Below the pieces are notes generated by a model. It did not search any database. It was not told the DNA's origin and saw nothing but the letters and a program-made list of their open reading frames with translations. From an uncultured Eubacteriales bacterium (GTDB lineage: Bacteria; Bacillota; Clostridia; Peptostreptococcales; Anaerovoracaceae), in NCBI GenBank assembly GCA_902766185.1, contig CACXCQ010000006.1, forward strand, positions 1 through 23,700: a DNA stretch of 23,700 nucleotides. Direction: 5' to 3'. Shown in pieces: positions 1 to 7,079 of the stretch (position 1 is the stretch's first letter; each line of letters begins with the position of its first letter). The position numbers and the translations under genes are program-made.

Positions 1-642
1 AGGGAAGCGGGAGTGTGCATCGTCGCCGGCGACACAAAGGTCGTGGAAGGCAATGGCGGACTCTACATCAACACCACCGGGATCGGGATGATCCCGGAAG
101 GCAGAGACGTGAGCAGCTCCCACGGAAAGCCCGGCGACGCGGTCATCGTCTCCGGCAATCTGGGGGATCATCACGCCTGTATCCTGAGCCACCGGATGGA
201 GATCGATAACAGCATCACCAGCGACTGCGCCGCTCTGAACGATGTGGTGGACGCCCTGTTCGACGCCGGGATCCACGTGCACGTCATGCGGGATGTGACC
301 CGGGGCGGTCTGGGGACTGTCATCAATGAGATCGCGGAGTCATCCGGCCTGCGCGTTGAGCTGGAGGAGGAAGCGATTCCGGTCCACGATGATGTGCGGG
401 GATTCGCGGACATCCTGGGACTGGATCCCCTGTACATGGGCAACGAAGGCAAGATGATCGCCATCGTGCCCGGGGACGAGGCTGACCAGGCTTTGCAGGT
501 CATGCGCAGCACGGAGCACGGAAAGGATGCTGCCATGATCGGTCACCTTACGGAAGGGAGCGGAGCGTTCCTGCGCACCCGGCTGGGGGCAGCCCGCAGA
601 TTCGACGTCCTCTACGGCGAAGGTCTGCCGCGGATTTGCTGA
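1..642 (+). CDS. hypE: Hydrogenase maturation protein HypE (5'-truncated by window)
   Basis: This is the C-terminal 213 residues of HypE, which dehydrates the thiocarbamoyl group on its own C-terminal cysteine to thiocyanate. That group is the source of the cyanide ligands of [NiFe]-hydrogenase. The frame is open from base 1, so the start lies outside the window; the family is about 330-350 residues. Visible family marks are VMRDVTRGGLGTVINEIA, the segment DPLYMGNEGKM in the AIRS/PurM-type C-terminal domain, and the terminal PRIC, with the essential cysteine as the last residue. HypE works with HypF, so the rest of a hyp operon should lie to the left. No hydrogenase gene lies to the right. 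The next gene begins 90 bp downstream behind its own promoter. Confidence 0.95.
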   Translation, partial: REAGVCIVAGDTKVVEGNGGLYINTTGIGMIPEGRDVSSSHGKPGDAVIVSGNLGDHHACILSHRMEIDNSITSDCAALNDVVDALFDAGIHVHVMRDVTRGGLGTVINEIAESSGLRVELEEEAIPVHDDVRGFADILGLDPLYMGNEGKMIAIVPGDEADQALQVMRSTEHGKDAAMIGHLTEGSGAFLRTRLGAARRFDVLYGEGLPRIC

Positions 643-648
643 TACAGG

Positions 649-677
649 TTGACAACACGGGATAATCAAAGTAAAGT
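649..677 (+). promoter_or_regulatory. Predicted sigma-A promoter of thrH
   Basis: A perfect -35 TTGACA (649-654) is followed by a 17-bp spacer and a -10-like TAAAGT (672-677). It lies between the hypE stop and thrH and would give a leader of about 48 nt. The -10 matches 4 of 6 bases, so this is a fair but not certain call. Confidence 0.5.
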
Positions 678-731
678 TGCTTCTATATAGAAGATGACGA
701 TAAACGACATCAAGAAAGGCGGAGTATTACA

Positions 732-1331
732 ATGAATATGGTATGTTTGGACATGGAAGGCGTACTTGTTCCGGAGATCTGGATCAATTTTGCGGAGAAG
801 GCGGGGATCCCCGAGCTGAAGCGGACCACCAGGGACGAGCCGGATTACAACAAACTGATGAAGTTCAGACTGGACATCCTCAGAGAACGTGGACTCGGGA
901 TCAAAGATATCCAGGATGTCATCGAACAGATCGACCCGCTTCCGGGCGCGGTGGAATTTCTGGATGAACTGCGGACCCTCACTCAGGTGGTGGTCATCAG
1001 CGATACTTTTGAGCAGTTCGCCAAGCCGCTGATCAGGAAGCTTCATTGGCCCATGCTGATGTGCAATTCCCTGGAGATCGGCGACGACGGAATGATCATC
1101 ACCCATAAGATGCGGGTGCAGCCCTCTAAGCTGACCACAGTCAGAGCGCTGCAGACCATCGGCTACGATACCATTGCGGCCGGCGACAGCCACAACGACC
1201 TGGCCATGATCCTTGCCAGCAAGCACGGTTTCCTCTTCAAGAGCACCGACGCCATCAAGGCCGAGCATCCGGAGCTGCCGGCGTATGAGGATTTCCCGGA
1301 ATTCCTGGCGGCGATCAAGGAAGTGCTGTAA
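732..1331 (+). CDS. thrH: ThrH: phosphoserine phosphatase / homoserine phosphotransferase
   Basis: A 199-residue HAD-superfamily enzyme. The family dephosphorylates phosphoserine (last step of serine synthesis) and can move the phosphate to homoserine. HAD motif I is CLDMEGVLVPEIW, with nucleophile Asp7 and the DxEG form that marks ThrH rather than the DxDGT of SerB. Motif II is VVISDTFE and the motif III/IV region is AAGDSHNDLAM. The N-terminal stretch with FAEKAGIPELKRTTRD closely matches my recollection of the Pseudomonas protein. The ATG at 732 follows an AAGGCGGAG ribosome site. The gene runs toward deoC and ends at a shared terminator. ThrH is less common in Gram-positives than SerB, so it may serve serine or threonine supply here; that role is inferred. 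Confidence 0.92.
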   Translation: MNMVCLDMEGVLVPEIWINFAEKAGIPELKRTTRDEPDYNKLMKFRLDILRERGLGIKDIQDVIEQIDPLPGAVEFLDELRTLTQVVVISDTFEQFAKPLIRKLHWPMLMCNSLEIGDDGMIITHKMRVQPSKLTTVRALQTIGYDTIAAGDSHNDLAMILASKHGFLFKSTDAIKAEHPELPAYEDFPEFLAAIKEVL

Positions 1332-1390
1332 GATAGCGAAGGAGAGGAGCGCTGTAAGGGCGTGCCGCGACAGGCGTGCGGCGATCCCTC

Positions 1391-1434
1391 GAGAAAAAAT
1401 GCGTGAGCCGGTTGGCTCACGCTTTCGTTTTTTT
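1391..1434. terminator. Bidirectional intrinsic terminator between thrH and deoC
   Basis: A perfect 9-bp stem GCGTGAGCC (1401-1409) / GGCTCACGC (1414-1422) has a 4-nt loop. It is followed on the plus strand by TTTCGTTTTTTT and preceded by GAGAAAAAAT, which reads as a T-run on the minus strand. It can therefore stop transcripts of both convergent genes. Confidence 0.9.
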
Positions 1435-1457
1435 ACTCATGCCTTCGCGTTGGTGAC

Positions 1458-2144
1458 TCACGCCTCCGCGTTCCGGTATTCCTCCATGATCTGGACGGAT
1501 GCGCTGCAGCCCAGACGGTCCGCTCCGGCATCGATCATTGCGCGGGCGTCCTCCAGGGTGCGGATGCCTCCGGATGCCTTGATCTGCACATCGTCTCCCA
1601 TGGTTTCTCTCATGAGCCGGACATGATGCACGGTGGCACCGCCGGTGCTGAAGCCGGTGGAAGTCTTGACGAAGTCCGCGCCTGCCCGGCGGGCGGCCTT
1701 GCAGGCCAGAATGATCTCGTCATCGGTGAGGAGGCAGGTCTCTAAAATGACCTTCAGAAGCACTGGCCCTCCGTCCTTTGCCTTCGCTTCGTGGCAGATC
1801 TTCGCCAGCGTGTGGATCTCGTAGCGGACGTGATCCCAGCGGCCGTCCTTCACGGAACCGATATTCAGGACCATGTCGATCTCGTCGGCTCCGTCGGCGA
1901 TGGCGATCCGGGTCTCGCCAGCCTTTGCGTCGGTGGACTGATTGCCCAGAGGGAAACCCACGACGCAGGCGATCTTCACGTCCATGTCCCGCAGAAATTC
2001 CTCCGCGGCACTGACGAAGCTGCCCGCCACACAGATGGAAGCAAAGTCGTACTCGGCCGCCTCCGCCAGCAGATGCACTACCTGCATTTCGGTGGCCTCT
2101 GGCTTCAGCAGCGTGTGATCAAAATATTTGTTAAATGGTTTCAT
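1458..2144 (-). CDS. deoC: Deoxyribose-phosphate aldolase
   Basis: A 228-residue class I aldolase that cleaves 2-deoxyribose-5-phosphate to glyceraldehyde-3-phosphate and acetaldehyde in deoxynucleoside breakdown. The catalytic set is visible: Asp90 in DEIDMVLN, Schiff-base Lys160 in DFVKTSTGF, and Lys189 in QIKASGGIRT. The start is taken as the ATG at 2144 because it follows AGGAG at good spacing and begins the conserved FDHTLLKPEAT segment. A TTG 21 bp upstream lacks this support. The gene stands alone, with no deoA, deoB or pupG beside it. It runs divergently from rnmV, and its promoter appears to have an extended -10 at 2206-2214. Confidence 0.96.
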   Translation of the reverse strand: MKPFNKYFDHTLLKPEATEMQVVHLLAEAAEYDFASICVAGSFVSAAEEFLRDMDVKIACVVGFPLGNQSTDAKAGETRIAIADGADEIDMVLNIGSVKDGRWDHVRYEIHTLAKICHEAKAKDGGPVLLKVILETCLLTDDEIILACKAARRAGADFVKTSTGFSTGGATVHHVRLMRETMGDDVQIKASGGIRTLEDARAMIDAGADRLGCSASVQIMEEYRNAEA

Positions 2145-2186
2145 AGCTGTGCTCCTGTGGTACAATAGACCGTATCGAAAAAACAG

Positions 2187-2215
2187 TTGAACTACTACAG
2201 TAGGAATTATACCAT
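2187..2215 (+). promoter_or_regulatory. Possible promoter of rnmV-metF, overlapping the deoC promoter
   Basis: TTGAAC (2187-2192), a 17-bp spacer and TACCAT (2210-2215) point toward rnmV. The site lies face to face with the deoC -10. The -10 matches only 4 of 6 bases, so support is modest. Confidence 0.35.
2206..2214 (-). promoter_or_regulatory. Extended -10 promoter of deoC
   Basis: On the minus strand the sequence reads TGGTATAAT, an extended -10 (TGnTATAAT), about 62 bp before the deoC ATG. No good -35 is seen, as is usual for extended -10 promoters. Confidence 0.6.
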
Positions 2216-2279
2216 AGATCGGCGCGGCATCCTACGGGCAGTCGCGGCGCAGGGAAATGCTTTGGGGGAGGGAAGACCG

Positions 2280-2909
2280 ATGGCGGAAAAACCGGGCATC
2301 GCGGAGATCATCGTTGTGGAAGGCCGGGACGACACGGCGGCGATCCGGCAGGCGGTGGATGCCGTGACCATCGAGACCCACGGATTCGGGATCCGGGAGG
2401 AGACCTGGGATATGATCGAAACGGCTTACCGGACGAAAGGCATCATCGTCTTCACCGATCCGGACACCGCAGGCGAGCAGATCCGGCGCCGGATCCTGGA
2501 GCGCTTCCCCGATGCGCAGGAGGCCTTCCTCGACCAAAGCCAGGCGGAGAAGGATGGGGACATCGGCATCGAAAACGCGTCACCGGAAGCTATTCGGCAG
2601 GCTCTGGCGAAGGCTCACGGCCCGGCGGGTGGAACCGTTCCGGCAAAGGCCTGCGGGACTGCGGGGCACGTTCCGACGGAGGCCTGCGGGACTGCGGGCG
2701 GCGAGGCCTTTACCACGGCGGATCTGTTCAACTGGGGGCTGGACGGTGTGGCCGGAGCTGCAAAACGCAGGCGGGAGCTCGGGCAAAGGCTGGGCATCGG
2801 CAAGGCCACGGCGAAAACCTTCCTGCAGCGGCTGAACCGGTTCGGGATATCCCGGGAGGAGATCGAAGGGGCTCTGACCGAACTGGAGGAGCCGGGCTGC
2901 AGAGAATAA
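2280..2909 (+). CDS. rnmV: Ribonuclease M5 (5S rRNA maturase), with tandem-repeat insert
   Basis: A 209-residue Toprim-domain nuclease that trims 5S rRNA precursors in Bacillota. Toprim residues are Glu14 in VVEGRDD and Asp60/Asp62 in FTDPDTAG. The segment GDIGIENASPEAI is the family signature, and the C-terminal helical part carries RRRELGQRLGIGKATAKTFLQRL. The ATG at 2280 is chosen because it follows GGGGGAGGGAAG; an upstream in-frame TTG falls within the promoter. Residues about 111-141 are an extra Ala/Gly/Cys-rich block of three 11-residue repeats of the type AKACGTAGHVP, absent from the compact B. subtilis protein (about 186 residues). The usual tatD and ksgA neighbours are missing. metF follows 32 bp on, probably in the same transcript. 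Confidence 0.88.
   Translation: MAEKPGIAEIIVVEGRDDTAAIRQAVDAVTIETHGFGIREETWDMIETAYRTKGIIVFTDPDTAGEQIRRRILERFPDAQEAFLDQSQAEKDGDIGIENASPEAIRQALAKAHGPAGGTVPAKACGTAGHVPTEACGTAGGEAFTTADLFNWGLDGVAGAAKRRRELGQRLGIGKATAKTFLQRLNRFGISREEIEGALTELEEPGCRE
2611..2699 (+). repeat. Intragenic 33-bp tandem repeat in rnmV
   Basis: Two close copies (2637-2669, 2670-2699) share GTTCCG and GGCCTGCGGGACTGCGGG. A more diverged first copy begins about 2611. The 33-bp period keeps frame and encodes 11-residue repeats between the Toprim core and the C-terminal domain. Confidence 0.8.
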
Positions 2910-2941
2910 AAAAGGAATACGGGAAAGAGAGGAAACAACAA

Positions 2942-3820
2942 ATGAAGATACCTGAAATATACAAGACGAAGAAGCCAGTGTTCTCACTGGAGATCTTTCC
3001 GCCGAAGCGGAGGACGAACATGGCGTCACTGTACAAGGCGGTGGAGCAGTTGGCCAAGTGCAAGCCGGACTTCATCAGCGTGACCTACGGCGCGGGAGGG
3101 AACATGGCGGACAACGCCACCTGTGAGATCGCCTCCAACATCAAAAACACCTACGGGATCGAATCCGTGGCGCACCTGACCTGCGTCAATTCCACAAGGG
3201 AGGACGTGCAGGAGATGATCAGCCGGTTCCAGGACGCGGACATCGAGAACGTCATGGCGCTGCGGGGGGACATCGTTCCCGGAGAGGACATCAAGAGGGA
3301 ATTCCGGCACGCCAATGAGCTGGCCATTGAGATCCAGCGCAAATCCGGGGAAGAACTGGAGATCCTGGGAGCGTGTTATCCGGAGGGACATTACCAGAGC
3401 GAAAGCCTGGAGAGCGACATCCAGAATCTGAAGTATAAGATCGGAGCGGGAGTGCGGGTCCTGATCACCCAGCTGTTCTTTGACAACAACGCGTTCTATG
3501 AATTTCTGGATCTGGCAAGGTCGGCCGGCATCATGGTACCGATCTCCGCCGGGATCATGCCCATCGTCAAGGCTTCGCAGATCGAGAAGACAGTGCAGCT
3601 TAGCGGGGCGAGCCTGCCTCATGAATTCACGGCAATGATCAGCCAGTACGAGTACGATCCGGAGGGATTGTATCAGGCGGGGATCGACTACGCCGTCAAG
3701 CAGTGCAGGGATCTGATCGAACACGGCGTGGACGGCGTGCATCTTTATACCATGAACGACCCCAACGTAGCCATTCGTGTGCACGAGGGCATCAAGGATC
3801 TGCTCCCGGACCCGCAGTAG
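2942..3820 (+). CDS. metF: 5,10-methylenetetrahydrofolate reductase
   Basis: A 292-residue flavoprotein TIM-barrel enzyme that reduces 5,10-methylene-THF to 5-methyl-THF, the methyl donor for MetH encoded 3.3 kb downstream. Family marks are SLEIFPPK with Glu17, FISVTYGAGG, HLTCVNSTREDV, NVMALRGDIVPGE, ITQLFFDN and SAGIMPI, and it ends HLYTMNDPNVAI. The length equals the usual single-domain bacterial form. The ATG follows AGAGAGGAAA. The zinc-binding partner MetV, often next to metF in acetogens, is not encoded beside it. Probably cotranscribed with rnmV. No riboswitch fits in the 32-bp gap upstream. Confidence 0.97.
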   Translation: MKIPEIYKTKKPVFSLEIFPPKRRTNMASLYKAVEQLAKCKPDFISVTYGAGGNMADNATCEIASNIKNTYGIESVAHLTCVNSTREDVQEMISRFQDADIENVMALRGDIVPGEDIKREFRHANELAIEIQRKSGEELEILGACYPEGHYQSESLESDIQNLKYKIGAGVRVLITQLFFDNNAFYEFLDLARSAGIMVPISAGIMPIVKASQIEKTVQLSGASLPHEFTAMISQYEYDPEGLYQAGIDYAVKQCRDLIEHGVDGVHLYTMNDPNVAIRVHEGIKDLLPDPQ

Positions 3821-3875
3821 GCACCCCTCCGGCACCGCAATCAGCATCCCTCCGGAGCCGCCGCACCGGAACGTG

Positions 3876-3901
3876 CTATGCTTTTCCGCATAGAATTGTT
3901 T
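3876..3901 (+). terminator. Weak hairpin terminator after metF
   Basis: CTATGC (3876-3881) and GCATAG (3888-3893) form a 6-bp stem with a TTTTCC loop, followed by AATTGTTTG. The T-run is poor, so termination may be partial. Confidence 0.35.
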
Positions 3902-3908
3902 GCATAAC

Positions 3909-3922
3909 TGAATAAATATTCA
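3909..3922. promoter_or_regulatory. ARG-box-like palindrome (putative ArgR/AhrC operator)
   Basis: TGAAT-AAAT-ATTCA matches the core of the ARG box consensus wnTGAATwwwwATTCAnw at every position, including the flanking A and T. It lies about 32 bp upstream of the -10 of the symporter operon, a position compatible with activation or repression. No arginine gene is in view, so the regulator is inferred from the site alone. Confidence 0.5.
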
Positions 3923-3950
3923 ATGATTCGAGCATAATCATCAAATTTTC

Positions 3951-3959
3951 TGATATAAT
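3951..3959 (+). promoter_or_regulatory. Extended -10 promoter of the symporter operon
   Basis: TGATATAAT is a perfect extended -10, 46 bp before the ATG at 4006. No convincing -35 lies 17 bp upstream. The AT-rich stretch upstream carries the ARG-box-like palindrome. Confidence 0.7.
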
Positions 3960-4005
3960 GAACGTGTCAGTTATTCGTTCAGGCATTAGAGAAGGAGATG
4001 ATTTT

Positions 4006-4179
4006 ATGATTTTTGGTCTGGAACCGCATGTCTTCTTCGCATTTCTGTCCTGGCCCGTGACGTACGTATGCATAGCGATCATCATGTATTTCGTGATGGG
4101 TGCGCACGACAAGAAGGAAGAGCAATGGGAGAAGGCCTACGAAGAGTGGCAGAAATCCAAGGGAGGTGAGACCGAATGA
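4006..4179 (+). CDS. Small one-helix membrane protein, putative symporter accessory subunit
   Basis: A 57-residue protein with one predicted transmembrane segment (about residues 9-31: FFAFLSWPVTYVCIAIIMYF) and then a charged tail rich in Lys, Glu and Trp (KKEEQWEKAYEEWQKSK). The ATG at 4006 is chosen because GAAGGAG lies 8 bp before it. The in-frame ATG at 3958 falls in the -10 of the promoter. Its stop overlaps the symporter start (ATGA), so the two are translationally coupled. Small proteins of this kind upstream of SSS-family symporters are known in anaerobes and are thought to be accessory subunits. No enzymatic motif is present. Function is assigned from context. Confidence 0.8.
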   Translation: MIFGLEPHVFFAFLSWPVTYVCIAIIMYFVMGAHDKKEEQWEKAYEEWQKSKGGETE

Positions 4180-5750
4180 CCGAATATATAGTACTCGGTA
4201 TCTACCTCGTTGGTATGATCGGTATCGGCGTATACTGGTCGAAACACACGAAGAACTCTGAAGAATACCTCCTGGGCGGCAGAAGCATCGGCTCAGTGCT
4301 GACCGCGCTGACCCTGCAGACCACCTCCATGAGCGGATACATGTTCATGGGCGGACCGGCGCAGGCTTACAAGGAAGGCTACTTCACTCTCTGGTATGCC
4401 GTGGGAGACGGCGGCGGCGCCATCTTCAACGTTGGTATTCTGGGAAAGAGAATGAGACGGCTGTCCTACTATCTGGGATGTCTGTCTCCCATCGAGTATA
4501 TTGAAAAGAGATATCCGGGTCCCGCGACCCGTATCATCGCAGGCCTGATCGCCATCGTATTCGTCTATGGATACGTACTGGCGCAGTTCCTGTCCGCAGG
4601 CAAGACCATGCAGGCTCTGCTGCATGTGCCCCTCGCTGCGGCCATCATCATCGGCGCCGGCGTAATCGTGTTCTACACCTTTGCCGGAGGATATCTGGCT
4701 GTCGCGTGGACGGACTTCATCCAGGGCATCATCATGGTCGCCTCCATGGTCACCATCTTCGTGCTGGCCTGGGGTCAGGTGGGAGGACTCACCGGACTGA
4801 ACACCGCGCTGACCCAGTTGGATCCCACCCTCACCGGAATGTGGGGAAAGGACAACATGTATGAAGGCCAATGGGGCGTTGTGGCAGGCGCCGTCGGCGT
4901 ATATCTGATCGGCTATATGGGCCTGCCTCACGTCGTAATCCGGCACATGGCCATGGAGAGCCCGAAGCTGGCGAAGCAGACCGTAGTCATCGCCACCGTA
5001 TGGAACCAGCTGTTCATCTTCGTTCCGTACATCATCGGCCTGATGGGCATCATCATGCTGCCGAATATCGGCGATCCGGAAATGGTCGTGCTGACCATGG
5101 CTTATGAGCTGCTGCCGGGCGTGCTGGCCGCCATCGTACTGGTCGCCATCATGTCGGCGATCATGAGTACCGCTGACGCGCAGCTGATGCTGATGGGCAC
5201 CATGCTTGGCCGTGACATCTACCAGAGATACATCAACAAGGACGCGGATGACAAACAGCTGATGAAGGTCTCCAGGTACTGCATCCTGGCGGCCGGCGTG
5301 ATCAGCGTCATCATCGCGCTGCTGCGTCCGCCAGGGGTATTCAGCCTGGTGGTATTCTCCTTCAGTACTCTGGGAAGCTCCTTCCTGCCGTCCTATGTTG
5401 GCGCGGTATGGTTCAAGCGGGGCAACACCCTGGGATGCGTGCTCTCCATGATCTGCGGATGCATCACATCCATCGTCTGGGAGGCTGCAGGTCTGGCGTC
5501 AGTCACCGGAATGCACACCTTCTTCATCGGGATCATCGTATCCATCGCGGCATACCTGATCGGTTCCTTCATCGGCAAGCCGCCGACGAAGGAGATGCAG
5601 GATCTCATGGACAGAGCAGCCTGCAAGACCAAGATCCCGGCCGGATTCGCCACAGCGAATTACAAGGATATCGCACCGGAGACCAACGGAGTCCTGACCT
5701 TCCTGCAGGAAAGCGCCTACATGGAGAACAGAGGATTCGCGGCGGTATAA
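4176..5750 (+). CDS. Sodium:solute symporter (SSS family, PutP-like)
   Basis: A 524-residue integral membrane protein of the SSS family (TC 2.A.21) with about 13 hydrophobic segments in the LeuT-like fold. Family signatures are AGGYLAVAWTDFIQG and SAIMSTADAQLM, the latter corresponding to the sodium-site helix of PutP. The N terminus (YWSKHTKNSEEYLLGGRSIG) is also typical. These features place it near PutP/PanF, but the substrate cannot be read from sequence. Proline or another amino acid or carboxylate is plausible, and the ARG-box-like site upstream hints at arginine-pathway metabolites. A soluble C-terminal tail of about 50 residues follows the last helix. The start overlaps the small membrane protein gene. 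An intrinsic terminator follows. Confidence 0.92.
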   Translation: MTEYIVLGIYLVGMIGIGVYWSKHTKNSEEYLLGGRSIGSVLTALTLQTTSMSGYMFMGGPAQAYKEGYFTLWYAVGDGGGAIFNVGILGKRMRRLSYYLGCLSPIEYIEKRYPGPATRIIAGLIAIVFVYGYVLAQFLSAGKTMQALLHVPLAAAIIIGAGVIVFYTFAGGYLAVAWTDFIQGIIMVASMVTIFVLAWGQVGGLTGLNTALTQLDPTLTGMWGKDNMYEGQWGVVAGAVGVYLIGYMGLPHVVIRHMAMESPKLAKQTVVIATVWNQLFIFVPYIIGLMGIIMLPNIGDPEMVVLTMAYELLPGVLAAIVLVAIMSAIMSTADAQLMLMGTMLGRDIYQRYINKDADDKQLMKVSRYCILAAGVISVIIALLRPPGVFSLVVFSFSTLGSSFLPSYVGAVWFKRGNTLGCVLSMICGCITSIVWEAAGLASVTGMHTFFIGIIVSIAAYLIGSFIGKPPTKEMQDLMDRAACKTKIPAGFATANYKDIAPETNGVLTFLQESAYMENRGFAAV

Positions 5751-5775
5751 CGATCGTTTACACAAAGGCAGGGCG

Positions 5776-5809
5776 CAGCGGCATCAGCAGCTGTGCCCCG
5801 CTGTTTTTT
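5776..5809 (+). terminator. Intrinsic terminator after the symporter
   Basis: CAGCGG (5776-5781) pairs with CCGCTG (5798-5803) across a 16-nt loop that can itself pair, followed by TTTTTT. It ends only 19 bp before the next start codon. Confidence 0.65.
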
Positions 5810-5828
5810 CAGGAATGAAGAGCTGAGA

Positions 5829-6320
5829 ATGGAAATCAAGATACTGAAAAACGGCTATAAGATGAAGGACGCCTACGTGCGTCTGATGAAGCGGGGCAAG
5901 GGCATCACCATCGAGAACATGGACCTGCTGTTCTACCCGTACCTTCTCATCACTTACCGGATCGACTACGGCCAAAAGCTGGCCAAGCTGAACGAGGACA
6001 TCCTGGTCATGGCGGACATGTACCGGGGCGGCTACTCCTTTGCCAGATCCCGGGGCAGCTTCTCGATGATGGAAGTGGATGAGCAGACGGTAATGCCTCA
6101 TAAGCAGGACCGGCGCAAGCTGATCAAGGAAGGCCCCCGCACCGTCTATGGGGAGATCATGCTTAAGAAAAAAGTCGTCAAGACTCCGGATATCGAGTAT
6201 CTTGACGACGAGTATGTGTACAAACCATTCTACATTGTGGAGTGCAAAAACGATCAGGAGGAGACCTTTCACGTTCTGTTCGACGCGGTCACCGGGGAGT
6301 TCAGCCTGCTGAACGCCTGA
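5829..6320 (+). CDS. Hypothetical protein, 163 aa
   Basis: I do not recognise a family. The protein is soluble-looking: no signal peptide and no membrane segment. The start at 5829 is taken because the ATG begins a well-formed sequence (MEIKILKNGYKMKDAYVRLMKRG) and lies outside the preceding terminator hairpin; the ribosome site is weak (GAAG). It is rich in aromatic and charged residues, with a middle block FYPYLLITYRIDYGQKL and a C-terminal strand-like block FYIVECKND...FHVLFDAVTGEFSLLNA. That tail resembles a small beta-sheet domain. No own promoter is visible between the terminator and the start, so expression may depend on readthrough from the symporter operon. It converges on the gene at 6384-7022. 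Confidence 0.7.
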   Translation: MEIKILKNGYKMKDAYVRLMKRGKGITIENMDLLFYPYLLITYRIDYGQKLAKLNEDILVMADMYRGGYSFARSRGSFSMMEVDEQTVMPHKQDRRKLIKEGPRTVYGEIMLKKKVVKTPDIEYLDDEYVYKPFYIVECKNDQEETFHVLFDAVTGEFSLLNA

Positions 6321-6357
6321 GCGGCCGGGGGCTGCCGCCCGGAAGGCAGCCGACCGC
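6321..6357. other. Hairpin between convergent genes, no T-run
   Basis: GGCTGCC (6330-6336) and GGCAGCC (6345-6351) form a 7-bp stem with an 8-nt loop, extended by GCGG/CCGC at 6321-6324 and 6354-6357. With no T-tract it is not a standard intrinsic terminator, but it may protect the 3' ends. Confidence 0.5.
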
Positions 6358-6383
6358 ATGTTGCATGCCGGGAGCGGTCCGGC

Positions 6384-7022
6384 TCAGCGGAAGCCCTTCA
6401 GCTTTGCGGCAGGACGCGTCACGTTGGCGGAAGCGGGATCCGGACGGCGGTAACTGGCCAGCTGTTCGGCCCGTTCTTTTTGTTTTTTGAGCTCCTCCTT
6501 CACCGATTCGAAGCTTTCGGGCTGCTGGATCTCTCCTCTTTCGGCAGCCTTTCGCTCATTTCTGGTGCTTCCGTTATACTGGTAGTTCCTGTGGCGGCCC
6601 GAAGCGTCCTGCGTCTCGATGATGATCTGGGGATTCTGCTTTTCCGCCAGCTTCAGGACAGCCTTTGCGTCCTCCTCCTTCAGCATGTACTGACGCTTCT
6701 TATCGCCACTTGCCACCAGGAGCATGGCCAGGGGCTTCATGGTCTCGTAATCCGCCAGGATCCGGGTCACGTCCTTCCAGGGCCAGATGCTGTGCGTCTT
6801 ATATACGATGAATACCCGCCGGTCGTCCAGACCCTTGGCAGAGATGGCCTGCTCTTTGCGGTAAAACGAAAAGATGATGAGGATCAGAGCGAAGGGAATG
6901 TAGTACCAGAGACCGGCCTGAACGCCCCGCACGCCCATGTAGACGGCGACCAGGGCGACGCCCCACTTGGTGATTTTTGATAACCGGCTGCTTTGGCCGG
7001 GAACTATTCCGAAATATTCCAT
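6384..7022 (-). CDS. Membrane-anchored hypothetical protein, PH-like domain suspected
   Basis: A 212-residue protein of unknown function. Residues about 18-52 hold two closely spaced hydrophobic segments (WGVALVAVYMGV and YYIPFALILIIFSFY). They are followed by a soluble region RRVFIVYKTHSIWPWKDVTRILADYE...PLAMLLVASGDKKRQYMLKEEDA whose strand pattern resembles bacterial PH domains (YcxB/YdbT type); this is tentative. The C-terminal 70 residues are charged, Gln/Glu/Lys/Arg-rich and probably coiled or disordered. The ATG at 7022 has an excellent AGGAGGG site 8 bp upstream. It is divergent from metH, with overlapping extended -10 promoters between them. Codon use does not differ obviously from that of neighbours. 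Confidence 0.8.
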   Translation of the reverse strand: MEYFGIVPGQSSRLSKITKWGVALVAVYMGVRGVQAGLWYYIPFALILIIFSFYRKEQAISAKGLDDRRVFIVYKTHSIWPWKDVTRILADYETMKPLAMLLVASGDKKRQYMLKEEDAKAVLKLAEKQNPQIIIETQDASGRHRNYQYNGSTRNERKAAERGEIQQPESFESVKEELKKQKERAEQLASYRRPDPASANVTRPAAKLKGFR

Positions 7023-7038
7023 TTTCAGGTCCCTCCTG

Positions 7039-7047
7039 TGCTATAAT
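7039..7047 (+). promoter_or_regulatory. Extended -10 promoter of the metH operon
   Basis: TGCTATAAT is a perfect extended -10 lying 32 bp before the metH ATG. The leader would be only about 25 nt, too short for a SAM or cobalamin riboswitch. The ribosome site ACAGGAG follows. Confidence 0.75.
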
Positions 7048-7055
7048 GTATAGAT

Positions 7056-7064
7056 AGTATACCA
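7056..7064 (-). promoter_or_regulatory. Extended -10 promoter of the 6384-7022 gene
   Basis: The minus strand reads TGGTATACT, an extended -10 some 34 bp before the ATG. It sits directly in front of the oppositely directed metH -10, so initiation at the two could interfere. Confidence 0.6.
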
Positions 7065-7079
7065 TTACAGGAGAAAAAA

